NCBI RefSeq assembly: GCF_037975245.1
Contig: NC_092576.1
Span: forward strand, 27,295,611 to 27,359,610
Source: Apostichopus japonicus
Lineage: Eukaryota; Echinodermata; Holothuroidea; Aspidochirotida; Stichopodidae
Direction of reading: 5' to 3'
DNA length: 64,000 bases
Shown: positions 1 to 11,485 of the stretch, in pieces
Numbering within the stretch: position 1 is the first letter of the stretch
Layout: every line of letters starts with the position of its first letter
Program-made: the position numbers and the translations under genes
Notes under the pieces: model-generated
Databases searched by the model: none
What the model was told of the DNA's origin: nothing
The model's input: the letters and a program-made list of their open reading frames with translations, nothing else

Positions 1-106
1 ATATAATGGCAAACACAACAGTGTACCGTGTATTGTATATAGAACAGCATAACACACATAGGACAACATACACAATAAATGAAAATTGTTCATCTTTCAA
101 ACTTAC

Positions 107-164
107 CGTTCACTGTCTTCTTCACATCCGGTTTGATGTCCACGAGATTAACATTGGCAGCCAT
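107..164 (-). CDS. 5' coding exon of an unidentified gene running off the left edge
   Basis: Read on the minus strand, an ATG at 164-162 in good context (purine at -3, G at +4) opens a frame MAANVNLVDIKPDVKKTVN, followed by one extra G and a perfect GTAAGT donor at 106-101. The exon would be 58 coding bases ending in phase 1, so the rest of the gene lies to the left of the window. The peptide is hydrophilic and rich in Lys, Asp and Val, with no signal peptide. I do not recognise the protein family. The case rests on start context, open frame and consensus donor together; a short chance match cannot be excluded. The promoter would lie at about 165-300 but no TATA box or other element stands out. 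Confidence 0.5.
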
Positions 165-1987
165 CTTAGGTCTGTAATTTCGCATGCAAAATACAAATAA
201 GGGTGAATTACTTTGACTGCAAATTCTACGTAAAGTTCAAGGCAATAACTGGATTATCAGGGTATAAAATGGTTTCCAGAATATGTAGACTTCGAATGTT
301 AAATGTTAAATTTTGTTGGCAGTTTGTTGTCTCTTGTGATAAATGATGTAAATTAATAATTACTATACATGATGTGTATTGAGCTACCTTTTATTGCCCA
401 TAATGCGAATAAATGTACAGTTATAATACGAATCTGAATTGTTGATTCGTCCAACATATGAAAGAAATCGAAAAAAAAAAATCAGCACGTTTTTATCATA
501 TTTTAAAGATTGATGGAACCTAAAGGATATTGGTTTTAAAGGCATATAAAAAAAAACATACCAAGGATTTGTATACTTACCATAAACAAGGTTGACACAG
601 ATTGTTTGAAAATTGCGATATTGTAATTTAGCATCACTGAATATATACCGTAACTCCACATAGTTGATTAAATATACACCCAACCTATACAAACAATGCT
701 GATAACAGTTTTTGCTTCGTAGTCGTTTTGGATGAATTAATTTGAATGAACCTGGGTGTTTTTGTCTGGCTGTAATTGTAATCACTTACTAGAAACCTCT
801 CAATGATGTAATGTGTTAGTCTAGTCACGCTGAATGTCCTATGTACTTTGCATGTTCGTTCAGTTATCTCTCATTTACATGTTACAAGATAGAGCAAATT
901 GAAGGCTTTATATTAAAAATAGTATCGACATGTCACTGTTATCCACATTTCGTAGATGTGATTTTTAATCACGTTCTATTTGTTTGTAGCTATTAATATT
1001 TTGCCGCGCTCTCGTACGCACCATAGCGAGGAGATTTTGATCAAGAGCAAGGTATATTAAATTGTTCTTACACTGTGTTCCTTGCTTTTGGTACTTACAC
1101 ATGCTGCGATATAAAACGGTACCAAAGATAAATGATGCAAACAAATGTGTGTCTACTTTAGTAAAATCAAAGTTGTAACGATGTTCACATATTTTTTTTT
1201 TAATTGACCGCAACAAATTATTACTACTCTAAGAGTAGAGTGCTAGACATTAATTGAGACAGAAACAAAAAAAGTCGAAAATACATTAATTTTAAATAAG
1301 ATGAGTGTAACTTTGCCAAACAATCTCAATTTCATTCAATATTATCTTCAAAGTAAAAAGAAATTGGTACTAATTACTTGTTTATTTTATTCTGAGGTGA
1401 AGGAAACTATTGGATTTGCTTGATCTTGAAACATTATCAGACTTACACAATTCTAAAGTTTAACGTTGATCACTTGAAAATAATCTAATGTAATACATGG
1501 TGCTTAGGTAAACGGACATAATGTCTTATACGTTCATTTGCTTTTAATTTTGGAGGAGTCTGGAAGTTCATAATGACATTTCATTTGAAATTAATTGTCA
1601 AATTATTGGCAATGGACACCTTCTTATACCAATTTACATAGTTGTAACATTTTAACATGATTTCAAATTAGATTAGAGAAGGATGATATCACATTTTATG
1701 TCCAAAGTTATTTTGCGAAATACGGTCTTAGCTACTATGACACGAAGTTATAATAATTCGTCTCTCAAATCCTCGTATTACTACTGCAAACATAACAACA
1801 GATTCATAACGACAACGAAGTCGCTTCTCTTAGCAAGAACTGCTCATCGGTCAACAGCAATGATATGGTTTGACCAATACTCACTACAAATTGTGAATGT
1901 TCTACAATAGCACTGCTCACAGCACACAATCTTAACTAATTATTTGAATCACGGTGACAATGCTTAACTACTGTACTATGATACGTA
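165..1987. other. Non-genic AT-rich stretch
   Basis: Only short open frames with AT-driven composition (384-785 and 965-1216 minus, 1683-1910 plus). None resembles a known protein or shows splice-bounded coding. It may hold the promoter and upstream region of the gene at 107-164. Nothing else seen. Confidence 0.5.
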
Positions 1988-2305
1988 CACGCAAAAAAAT
2001 GGAGTGTTGAATTTGAACACTTTCCAGGTGTAACCGTTCACCCTACACCTGAAGGGTTACTCTGACCCTGAGTAGGGTTACATAATTCATGTAGCGTGTA
2101 TTTTTTACACCTGCAGAAAGTGTACTTTCAGTTCGAGCATTCCGATTGGTCAAACCTCCCATCAGCTGGATTCTTAGTGCAAGTTAAGTGTTTAAACCAC
2201 TGACAACATTTATCGTTACTAAATTTACTATAGTAACCACGGCCATATATACGTGCAAGCCACATAACGTTACGTACCCAGTGTGCGATAACGAGCTACA
2301 ATGGC

Positions 2306-2363
2306 ATGGAAAATGACGTTATAGGAGACTGGGACTTGGAAGAATTGATTGAAAAATTCGGAG
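2306..2363 (+). pseudogene. Exon 1 of the transposon-borne broken gene
   Basis: ATG at 2306 opens a 19-codon acidic peptide (MENDVIGDWDLEELIEKFG) plus one base, then a GTATGT donor at 2364. The phase-1 end joins correctly with the next candidate exon at 3273, whose first two bases complete a glycine codon. The joint agreement of start, donor, phase and downstream acceptor is the evidence that this was a spliced gene. The peptide itself is not recognised. Confidence 0.45.
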
Positions 2364-3272
2364 GTATGTTTTGATATTATGTAAGTGAACGTGAAAAGAA
2401 CGAGATATGCTTAGAGACCCACGACTAAGTTGGGTAGACGAATGCATTTGAATCGCTTGCGTTACGTAGACCTAACGTTAAAGTCATACGATACGTTAAT
2501 ATAATAGGCTAGGTGCTATTTGTCATAGTCAACTGATAATTGTCAACGAATCTGTGTAACCTACATACAAGTAAATTAAACGGAATTGCCTACGGACGGA
2601 CGGAGGACTTTGATCTAGGCCTTTTATGTAACCTAGTGCATTCGGTTCCTTTTGGGCGTTAACCGTAACTTCGTATACCCTGCGTGTCACTTTTTTAAGT
2701 AGTAGTAGTACTAGTAGGATATACTTAAGCTATTTCAAGGCAATGCATTTTTAATAGCATCGGGCATGGGCCTATAGTTACGCTGGTACTATGTTTAATA
2801 AGGGATAAACATATATTCATGTAATGCAATATATAATTACCACTAATTGCCATTTTAGCTTGTAAGTTGTAGCAAGTAGGCCGAAGCTGATGTGGATTGG
2901 TGATACTTTTAGACCTAGGCCCAACCATAATTTAGCGATATTATGGAAGTGATCTAGCTGTTATAGTTCATAGCCATCTACACAATTGCATACAATGGTT
3001 AACATGATGCATTGGTTGTAAAAGTTGCCTACATTGTCTGATGAAAGTTTAATGCAAGTTCCTGTTTGACAAGGAATCACTATAGGCCATCTGGCTTTCT
3101 AGTTTCAAACGTGCTTGAAGAAGACAACCACAACTGATTAAATTGTGTGCATTTTCTTTAGGAATGTCAATGTTTTGTGAGGGGTACATGTAAATAACTG
3201 CTTATGCTCCAATAATGTTTTAACACAACTTCATTATGATGGGAATTTTCTTTTCTTTTCTTTGTTACTTAG

Positions 3273-3454
3273 GTAGCATCAACTTGGAATTCTATTTGCA
3301 AAAGATCTCAGAAAGACCTCAGCAATATGTGTTACTTCTTGGAGGAAGCAAAATACATCCTCAGCAGTCATTTGTGATCATCGAGAGACATGCGCTACCC
3401 CAGAGGACATTTATGAAGCCATTGATGTTGCTTCAAATGATTCTACGCGTTTAA
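3273..3454 (+). pseudogene. Exon 2 of the transposon-borne gene, broken by stops
   Basis: It follows a pyrimidine-rich tract and an AG at 3271-3272. The frame encodes a segment with motifs NLEFYLQKIS, VLLLGG and QQSFVIIERHALP. A stop at 3452-3454 ends it. The same frame continues past this stop and one more to an AWEFFQKVVYQL segment at about 3485-3599. The minus-strand fragment at 25379-25645 contains the same order: NLTEFLSKVS, IVIIG, EQQFVILERIAIP, then VWDFIQK. After the second motif the two align without gaps, so the two stops here are point disruptions, not frameshifts. From memory this resembles a multicopy uncharacterised domain in many fish and invertebrate gene models. Its function is unknown. 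Confidence 0.5.
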
Positions 3455-3564
3455 TCTGAATTATACTAAATTGCAAGTTTCGGTGCCTGGGAATTTTTCC
3501 AAAAAGTTGTCTACCAGTTGCCTGGTGGTGTGAAGTGCAACCAGATTCGAGATTTTTATGCTTA

Positions 3565-4095
3565 CCGTGCCAACAAAAAAGACAAAGTAACTGCAGTTTA
3601 GCAGTTGTCATAGACATCACTCCACGTTTCCTCATCTCACGGATCAGAATGTATGTAAAGTTGTTGCTTATTTGGAATTGTCTTTGGGAAGAGTTGTTTC
3701 TTTGTGTTTAATTTGGAATACCAAGGGCACGAGCCAACAACAAAGACAAAGTAACTGCAGTGTAGCAGTCATCAGAGACAGCAGTCTACGTTTTCTCATC
3801 CCACGGATCAGCATATATCTAAAGTTGTTGCCTATTTGAAATTGACTTTGGGAAGAGTTGTTTCTTGTGTTTAATCTGGAATACCAAAAGGCATTTGCCA
3901 GCAACAAATACATAGTCACTGTAGTGTAGCAGTCATCATACACAGCACTCCATGTTTTTTCATCCCATGGATCAGAATTTCTCTAAAGTTGTTGCATATT
4001 TGAAATTGACTTTGGGAAGAATTGTTTCTTTGTGTTTAATCTGGAATACCAAAAGGCATGCGCAAACAATAAAGACCAAGTAACTGAACTGTAGC
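3565..4095 (+). repeat. Tandem repeat of about 164 bp, four imperfect copies
   Basis: The landmark CAACAAAGACAAAGTAACTG, or variants of it, recurs near 3571, 3735, 3902 and 4064. It is followed each time by a CACGGATCAGAAT-like word and TTGACTTTGGGAAGA. The repeat is internal to the 1988-4933 element and begins where the broken coding exon fades out. Confidence 0.75.
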
Positions 4096-4574
4096 AATTG
4101 AAAATGTTGGCACTTTTAAGTTGACTTCATTCCACAAGACAGTACTTTTATAGCCTAAATTGTTTATTTTACATTTAATGGGATATAATATATGGACCTC
4201 TGGAATAGGAAGGTAGTAGGGTTCTTAATTGCTGAAAATCGCACATTCTGAATTGTTTGTGTTGTCATTGCTTTTTGCTCTCTCTTAAATGTACCTCTCT
4301 GCTGTGAGCGATTCAAACATGCATCCATATATTGTTTACCTAATTACTAGGTAATAATTAACCTAAAACCTGTATAAAATATTTACTAAATGGGTGCTAT
4401 GTAAACTTCTCTGGCAAAATTTTACATAACAGTGTTGTATTTGCGTTACATAATAAACATGTAAAACTGTACAAACCAGCAGTTAAGTAATTTTTACTTA
4501 AATGTTTATGTGTTCTTATTTCACATGAAAATTAAGTATAATTTTACTTAACCTGTGTATCACGTTTTTTGAGT

Positions 4575-4933
4575 GTAAGTGTTATATTTATGGGATTTGG
4601 GGTTTGCAATTTCACCTGCAATTGTCAATTGAACATCAGTAAGGTGTTGGCTATATTCAACACGCAAAAAGTGTAAGAATAGCCAGACATGTGGTGTTAC
4701 TACAGCTCTCCCATCAACTGAGTAATAAACACCTTTGAAGAGCTAAATTTAGGGGACTGGGTGTGACAATGACACCTGCAAGTGTTGATAAATTCAACTC
4801 CAGCGAGGTGTTAGATTTGCAACACTCGGAAAGTGTAAAATTAGCAAGGAGGGTGTTGTCCCTGTACGAGCTAGGCTGAAGTGTTTGATATAACACTTAT
4901 CGATTACTTTTCAACACTTCATTTTTTTGAGTG
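4575..4933 (+). repeat. Two related subterminal blocks of about 165 bp
   Basis: Two blocks share the order CACCTGCAA, CAATTGAAC or similar, GGTGTT, GCAACAC or similar, AAAGTGTAA. They end at the right inverted repeat. Similar words (GAACACTTTCC, ACACCTG) occur at 2005-2130 beside the left end, so these look like subterminal repeats of the same transposon. Confidence 0.5.
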
Positions 4934-6879
4934 TATAAAGCACGTTTTAAATTCTTAACGATTCACTGGAGTCCATTTGATATCATACTAGCTCTGATCA
5001 GGGATGTAGCAAGGGGGGACGCAGTGGGAGCAATAGCCCCCAGAGTACCCGAAAAAATTGAACTGAAAGCAGGAAATTAAGCCATTTTTTGAGTTTTAAG
5101 GAAGCTAATCGACCCTTCTCAATCTTTCCCCGAAAGTTCGCCTGTTTCGAAATACAATACTCTTACTATAGTTTATTTCCTGCAAAGTTGGAGGCATTTC
5201 GGGGCAAACATTGTCCTTGTACATCATGGCGCTCCGTTAAGTGTAGTAATACTTCCTTTGTGGGAAGCGCCTATTTTTAAATTCTGCTACCCCCTCCCCC
5301 CACGCACCATTTTCTGACTAGGTCCATGGCTCCGATGAATACAACATTGCAATAAAGCATCAATACCACTTACAGTGTATCAGCACCGTTCTTATCTATC
5401 TATCGTGATATAAGTCTACAGTATTGTGTTAGTTCTTATTTTAATAAACGCAAGCTACTGAAGCGTTTAATTGACACTTCAAGGAAGAAACACGTATTTA
5501 TGGTCAGTACCGAGTAGACATAAGGGCTGCATAGCTCAATTAGATGAGAACAATAGTGTAAATTGATGTGGATCTTCGTATTAGCGGTCTGTTAAAGTTC
5601 ACAAATGACCGTTCATACCATACGGATATAAAGACAGGGTGTTTTTATATTATAGCTTAACGAATCTTTAGTTAGTTATTTATCCCTCCAGTTTTATTTA
5701 GAATGTCACAAGAAGTTTTCATCAAAAATGAAGAAGCCTGAATTACTCATAGTATGTACAAACTCTTAAGTTCTTCATTATTTTTTTACCCAGTTTTCGT
5801 TCTTTTGGTTGCAAATTGTCCCCTTTACCCCAACTAGAAATATCAAGCAAAGGAAAAGATCAGTATAAATTAAACGTAGTTTAAATCTAAAATATAGTAC
5901 ATTTTGGTACAGAATAGTTTGCTTTTGCTCTGAAAAGGGAGAAAAGGGGACATGCCTCAAATAACTGGTCTTCCCCTATATATTAGGGGCATTTTGTGGT
6001 CTCAACTCCCAACATCGATATCCTTAAATGATGCGGTAAAAGTTCTGCGACAATTTAGAATTTTTGTGATGATGTTATATATGTATACTATTAAATTGCA
6101 TTTTAATTGAATCTTCTTCATTTTAGTTTACATTATTTATTTTTCAGTTACTTTTTAGGTGGTGGGGGTGGGGTGGGTGAGAACAACATAGGAGATTTTA
6201 TCCCCAAAAAACATACAGAAGAGATTCCCAAGAAGATATTATCGATAGATAGGCAATATATATTAAATTTTCAGTCATTTCCATGTTTTCTTCGAAATCA
6301 ATTTTTAATATAAATATCGAAACGCGCAATATTTTAACTGGTTCAATGCATATGTATACATCCTGTACAGTATGACATATGAATTAACTTTCTACATATA
6401 TGGGGAGCCTGTTGTGATTGTTGTCTCTCTAAACAAATTCCCTAAAACCGACTGGTTTGGGTATTTACGAGCGACGATGCGTACCTGTCTCCCACTTCAC
6501 ATCTGCACTTACCCATCTAACTAACTATACATCGGAACATTTTCGTTATATATTATTGTAGCCCGATAGTAGACACCACAGTGTTTCTTCTCTTACTGAT
6601 AAAAAGTGGGAGATCCTTGGGAGGAAGATGTCTTCCGGTACAAAGACCAGCGTCTGGTTCTTTGGTAGGAACGCTTACTCTGGGATCAGGCAACCACCGT
6701 GGTTGTCGAAACGGACATGCCCCTCTGCCACGGAGAGAGCTTGAAAGCAATTTTTTCTCCTGGCTGATGCTGCAGCTACCAAGAATACGGTTTTGTATGT
6801 CAGATGGCGTAGAGAATCTGACGCCATCGGTTCAAAGGGGTTGTCTGACATATTACCCTAAACTCCCTGGTGTTGGTAT
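4934..6879. other. Non-genic stretch with possible small element
   Basis: No gene seen. At 5005-5335 a segment is bounded by GGGGGGACGCAGTGGGAG and CCCCCTCCCCCCACGC, which may be the ends of a small non-autonomous element, but the inverted match is weak. G-rich runs occur near 6160. From 6410 onward the sequence resembles the DIRS-like block to its right: the TTTACGAGCGACGATGCGTA word at about 6455 has a relative near 6880. Confidence 0.4.
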
Positions 6880-7025
6880 TTACGAACTGTGATGCTTACC
6901 TGTCTCCTACCACACTAACGCACTTTCCTAGTCTACCAAGACGCTACTGGTATCATTTTAGCCCCGGTGAACTCTCCTACGGGTCACCGCACACTATCGT
7001 CTCCTTCCGGATTTACCCCTGCTGA
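6880..7025 (+). repeat. Left arm of a large inverted repeat
   Basis: This arm reads ACCTGTCTCCTACCACACTA, then CTACCAAGACGCTACTGGTA, then GGGTCACCG and CACTATC. The reverse complement of 9030-9190 gives the same words in the same order (CCTGTCTCCCACTACACTAA, CTACCAAGACGCCACTGGTA, GGGTCACCG, CACTATC). A partial third copy, in the orientation of this arm, lies at about 7530-7580 (CTGTCTCCTACTACACTAAC). Terminal or internal complementary repeats are typical of DIRS elements, but an independent inverted duplication is also possible. Confidence 0.8.
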
Positions 7026-9029
7026 TGCAACCCCGAGGACAGCAATGGGACAGGTTGAGGGGGATGGGAGAACCCCACCCGAATAGGAGCGAAAAAATGC
7101 ACTCCAAAGTGTTAACAGCAAGCAGGTTGCCCAATAATGCATTGTTGACAACATATATATGAACAGTAATGTACGTATGAGGCCGAAGGCAATCACCTTG
7201 AGAAGGTTTGGTGAATGTCGTAGATGGCGTGGTATGATTGTTTTCCGGAACGTCTGGTACGCCTGGGACGTCCGGGTGGATATCCGGTATGTCTGTCTGA
7301 TATGACCGGTATATCCGGTATGTCCGGGCCTTTCAGGCTGTGGAAAAAGGCACTGGATCTAAGTGTTAAACAAGTAGATAGACTCCCGAACTGAGTGGTT
7401 AAAATCGATTAGTCGATCTGCTTTTGGCGTTGCGTAGAGCAAGTGAGTCCCGCGCGTGGAGGTGGGAAGTCGGGTGAAACAGGTATCTTCGTTCGTTAAT
7501 ACCCATACCACGGAGTTTTGGAGTATTTATTTCACTCCTCTCTAAACTGTCTCCTACTACACTAACGCAAAGAGTGGCACTGCCACGATGGTGGGAGGCC
7601 CAACAGGCAGGATCTACCCGAAGGAACGCTCAACACCGCGCGATCGAAGCCCGAATTTGAGACGGTAGAACAAGCTCCGGCACGCATCCCCCGTTTGGAC
7701 TACTCCATTGGGGTCTGGACCTCTCTCGAAAGGGCTTCGGCGGTCAGGTTCTCTGCTGCTAGTACGTTGCGCCGGCGAGATTTTACTGACAGTAGAGCGG
7801 TTCTCGAGATCTGGTCGTAGATCAGTCTAGCTAGCGGACCCAGGTGCCACATGACTTGTGCGGCTGCGCGGTCCAAAATTTGTTCGGGTGTTCCCGTAAC
7901 TGTTGGTGATGTTGCATGGGAACCTCTGCCGCAAACAGAAAGGTTATTGAACTGATCTTGCCTTATTGAACTGATCTTGATCTTTAGCCCTGTTATAGTC
8001 CTTTGATTTGACTTTAGCTTTTAGCCTAGGGTTTGAGTTGGTCTCCGCTCCTGAAGACGTTTGATGATCGGTAGTCAGTGTTGTTCGCTGTGCCCCGCCT
8101 GGGGGTTGTTCAGGACCGTTGCCTGTAAAGCAGGCTATTCCAGTGTCGTATTCGGTAGGTGGTCTAGTTGGAGCTGCAGCCGCTTACGTTTGGCCTCCTT
8201 CCAGGCCTCTGTTTGCTTCCAATTTGCCTGCGTGAAAGCCACGTAGATCGAGAACAAATCCCGTGGTGTGCAGGATCGGTATCTCGGGCATATGGCGTGC
8301 TCGTCTCAAGCGCGACCGGGGCGGAAAAGTTAGCAGGTCGCACACTTAATGATATTTCTTCCTTCCTGGTACATCGTAACCTATAGCTAAGATTGGAAGA
8401 GGAAAACTCTGGTAGAAGAAACAAAAATAAAAACGTATATGCTCGCGAGATACAGGAGCCAACGAGGCCCGAGAGGCGGAAAAAACACACTCTATAGGTA
8501 GAGAACCGTAATGAAGGTTGAAAACCCCAAACAGGCTAAGGCCTTTCCCTCCGCCGGAGAGCTAACGGGGGCCACACAAGGTCCCCGTAAATAACTGAGA
8601 AGCCTTAAAAAAGCCTAAGTCTACCACTGGAGACGCCCAAGGGGAGGGGGGGGGGGACATATAAGCCCGGAAATTCCGTGAAACCAGACTGAAGATAAGA
8701 GGGAACACGGAAAAGGCCTAAGTAAGAACAGTTATACAAGAAGAACTCAAAAACAAAAGTAAAGTAACTGTACTAGTAACTGTAAGAACTGTATAGTAAC
8801 GGTAAAACACAATGTATCGCACAAATGGTACACATTTTGAACCGTAATACACCAAGATGGGCAAAATTATAATGTAAAAAAGCGGCAGAAAAACTGCAAA
8901 TATCAAAAAGATACTTAGCAGTGACTTAAACAATCTTGCTGCAAACTACGTCGAAACAGGATTTGCGCCAGCAAACGTGAGAAAAAAGCGTAAACGAAAA
9001 CGGAGTAAAAAAGCAAGCGTTTTCTTTCG

Positions 9030-9190
9030 GAACGGTAAATTCGGAAGGAAGAGATAGTGAACGGTGACCCATAGGAGAGGTCAACGGGGTGTGGGCGGAG
9101 GCGGACGCATTGCTAAACTTATACCAGTGGCGTCTTGGTAGAAGAGGAAAGTACGTTAGTGTAGTGGGAGACAGGTAAGAGAGGAGTGAA
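9030..9190 (-). repeat. Right arm of the large inverted repeat
   Basis: This is the reverse-complement partner of 6880-7025. It interrupts, or forms part of, the recombinase-like reading frame on the minus strand. Confidence 0.8.
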
Positions 9191-9239
9191 GTGAATCCAT
9201 TAGTACTTTGTTTATGCTCCATGGGAGTTTCCGGGTCAC

Positions 9240-9640
9240 AGGCCTCCGATTAGCCATCCACCGGATGACTTCAGCAATTACGTCCTTAGAGCCTAAAGTG
9301 GACTGTCAGGGAATCCTTTGTGAATCGCAGCAATTGCTAAACGATAGTTACAGAGGGGTTTATTTTGCCTTGGTGGAAGAAGTACATAAGGAACTCTGTT
9401 ACTTAATTCACAGACACTAAATGTCGGTCAACCTGAATGTTCTTACACCATCTGCAGAAGTTGCCAAGTCGTAAAGAATAAGTTCTGATAGTGCCAGATC
9501 TTCTTTCTGCCGCTGCCATATCGGCAATTTCTTCCGAAATCCCTCGCACTCTGAGATCAGACTTGATAAAGGCCAGGCAGTCAAGTGAGGGACCGGATGT
9601 TGTGGTGAAAGATTTTTCCCTTAGCTTGAAACAGTATGTG
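9240..9640 (-). pseudogene. DIRS-type tyrosine recombinase fragment
   Basis: The minus-strand frame around 9640-9403 reads LRVRGISEEIADM, then SGTIRTYSLRLGNFCRWC. This is the layout of the core-binding domain of DIRS/phage-type tyrosine recombinases: a helix, then a T-x-x-x-Y, then F-x-x-WC. In the same frame after a stop follows VTEFLMYFFHQGKI, which matches the next conserved helix (EFL..LF..G). After a frame change comes RWMANRRPVTRKLPWSINKV, like the linker before the catalytic domain. The catalytic R-H-R-Y residues were not found. Stops and frameshifts make this non-functional. Assignment is by remembered family pattern. Confidence 0.55.
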
Positions 9641-10619
9641 TATCGAATCTGACAGGGAGCGGAACCATGGTCTCCTGTGAGGCGAGGATCCCAGGTGATC
9701 CTCGCCCTGGACTTTTTTAGCTGCCGAAGGACTAGCGAGGCATAGCGGAAGGAAGGATTAGGCCTGCATCCAGACTCAAGATAACGACATCGCGTCGGCC
9801 TTCCAGGCCTGCGGGTGCAATATTCTGGAGCAGTTTGTGGGCAGTTTGGCATTCTCGCTCGACTCAAAGAGGTCGATGTTCGGGCGCTCGAGTATGCTGA
9901 AGAGCCGTGATCACGTCTGGTTTTCTAAGGACCACTCCGTCGGTTGGTTGTTCTCCCGGAGAAGGCTTCTGCTGGCCGGTTCTCTTTCCCTGGCATTTGA
10001 AAGGCACTGGGCAGGATGCCGCGACCCCTCGATGGTCAGATGAAAGTGAAAGGTCTGGTCGCCGCCGGTCTGCAAATTTGAGGTCTCTGTGGGCTCAGTT
10101 TTGACAATTTCGACTTAGTAAGTGTATGCCTTCTCGTAAAATCGCCTTGTACCTCATCGGTAAACCGGTCTGTGAAAATGTCTTCACCTGTAATCGGGAG
10201 GTGGATCAGTCTGTCTCTCGTCTCTCCTTCAGATCATCTCATCGCCGGTAGAATGTTGGCCCGTCTGGACTCTTTTTAGCTTGATAAAAACCTGGCGAAT
10301 TGATCTTATATAAGTCTAGCTAGTAGACCCAATAGCTACATGATTTTGGGATGCCTCTCTCCTTCGGGGACCTGTTGTTTGTTATCCGGGAGCTGCTAGT
10401 GGTGATTCGTGTGCTCTGCTGCTAGCATGATAGTTGACCAAAATATCAAGCCAGCCACAGAGGCCTGGTCCAAGTCGTACGACATGTGTCCAGTCTTCAT
10501 GTCAAGTCGTGATCATTCAGTGCCCGGTCTTGTTTGGCCGGGAAGGCGGAAAATGTTCGTGTCCTGGAAGAGTCCACGGGTAAGCACCGGGCTGCTGATT
10601 GTGAGGTTTCGATCGTAGT

Positions 10620-10823
10620 TCAGAGTCTGGACGCTCGGTCCACCGGTTTGGGTGCAAGTGCGGGTGAAGGTTCGAACCCAATCTCTTGGAGAAGATTTAC
10701 ATGGCGTTGGATGTCCGTAAGCAAATCAATTTCTTTAGCGTCCAGTTCCTCATTCCCATCTTCCTTCGCCTTCACAGGTTGTGAGTCGTAGTAACCTAGA
10801 AAGGAGGCTCCGTCTCCGAGCAT
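10620..10823 (-). pseudogene. Possible coding remnant inside the DIRS-like element
   Basis: The 67-codon minus frame contains a charged stretch followed by DIQRHVNLLQEIGFEPSPAL. That could correspond to the helix before the LGF motif late in a reverse transcriptase palm domain, but the catalytic YxDD or equivalent is not visible nearby. It could equally be part of gag. It lies between the gag-like and recombinase-like parts. Confidence 0.25.
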
Positions 10824-11073
10824 CAGACCACGTCTCTGAGGCTAGCAGCTCTAGGGCCATCACATCGGTTTCTGAGTTTTAGGGACCGGTGGCAAGCGGT
10901 CTCGCTTCCGCTTCTGTGGTTATTGCGATCGGACCGGGGTTGGACGTGCTGCATTCGCAGGACCGATCAGAGGTGGTTCTGGGTGGTAGCCATCTGCTCT
11001 AATAACAGTTGAAATATCACAGTAGCCTCTCTCGGTCTGCCTGAAGTTGGTGGACGTGCCTCTGAGGAAATCT

Positions 11074-11485
11074 CTATTTTCGGACGGTCCGTCGGTAGCC
11101 ATTATCTGAGTCCCGGAGGAGTCGTCCGAGACCGGTGAATAATCCCTCGAACGCGGGGATCTTCCCATGGTAAGTGGTCGGACCGTTAGAGTTGACTGGT
11201 GCATACATCAGTCCTTGGCCAACTGAAGGTCTGGCCGAGGGGGGGGGGGGGCTCGATCCGGAGCCGAACGGCTCGGTTCTGTGTGCGGACCGGTGGTCTG
11301 CGGTTCGGTGGTCTGTGGACGCGATTTGTTTTAGGAGGAATAACTTCTCCTGACAACACTTTCGGCTGTGGAGTTTCTCCTTTGTGTTTACCCTGCTCAT
11401 TAATTGTTGGATTTCTTGTTTCATAAGATATGTGACAATACAGTTTAAATTTCTTTTCCGCGTCCCTTAACGTCACATCAGACAA
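11074..11485 (-). pseudogene. gag-like remnant of the DIRS-like element
   Basis: Two overlapping minus frames (11186-11485 and 11074-11424) cover this stretch. The first has the motif NEQGKHKGETPQPKVLSGEV near 11401-11338. The related motif NEQGEPKRETPPPKVLSGDV is encoded on the plus strand at 14070. Conservation of this peptide between two copies, despite nucleotide differences, suggests this frame was once coding. A poly-C tract (poly-G on the plus strand, 11240-11250) and Pro-rich stretches follow. The family assignment depends on the neighbouring recombinase. Confidence 0.4.

Larger units (their letters stand above)
1988..4933 (+). mobile_element. DNA transposon, TA-flanked, 24-bp imperfect inverted ends
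   Basis: The left end begins CACGCAAAAAAATGGAGTG. The right end, read in reverse complement, begins CACTCAAAAAAATGAAGTG; the two match at about 22 of 24 positions. TA lies just outside each end (1986-1987 and 4934-4935), consistent with a TA target duplication as in Tc1/mariner-type elements, although no DDE transposase was recognised. Inside are a broken two-exon gene (2306-2363 and 3273-3454), a tandem repeat of about 164 bp (3565-4095), and two related blocks of about 165 bp next to the right end. A second copy of the right-end motif (TTTTTTGAGTG) sits near 4566-4576, so the right side may be duplicated or nested. Superfamily is not certain. Confidence 0.6.
6880..11485 (-). mobile_element. 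Degraded DIRS-like (tyrosine recombinase) retroelement region
   Basis: This block is more GC-rich than its surroundings. On the minus strand it holds a gag-like frame (11074-11485), an undefined middle, and a tyrosine-recombinase-like segment (9030-9640), the gene order expected of DIRS-type elements. A long inverted repeat links 6880-7025 with 9030-9190. Stops and frame changes are frequent, so the element is dead. Outer termini were not defined; a gag-like relative also occurs at 14070-14136. Reverse transcriptase motifs could not be shown with confidence. Confidence 0.5.

Noticed and set aside
3411-3943. Minus-strand frames over the 164-bp repeat.
   Set aside because: They follow the repeat period and are antisense to the transposon gene.
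9837-10104. Plus-strand open frames over the DIRS-like region.
   Set aside because: They are complements of the minus-strand element and resemble no protein.
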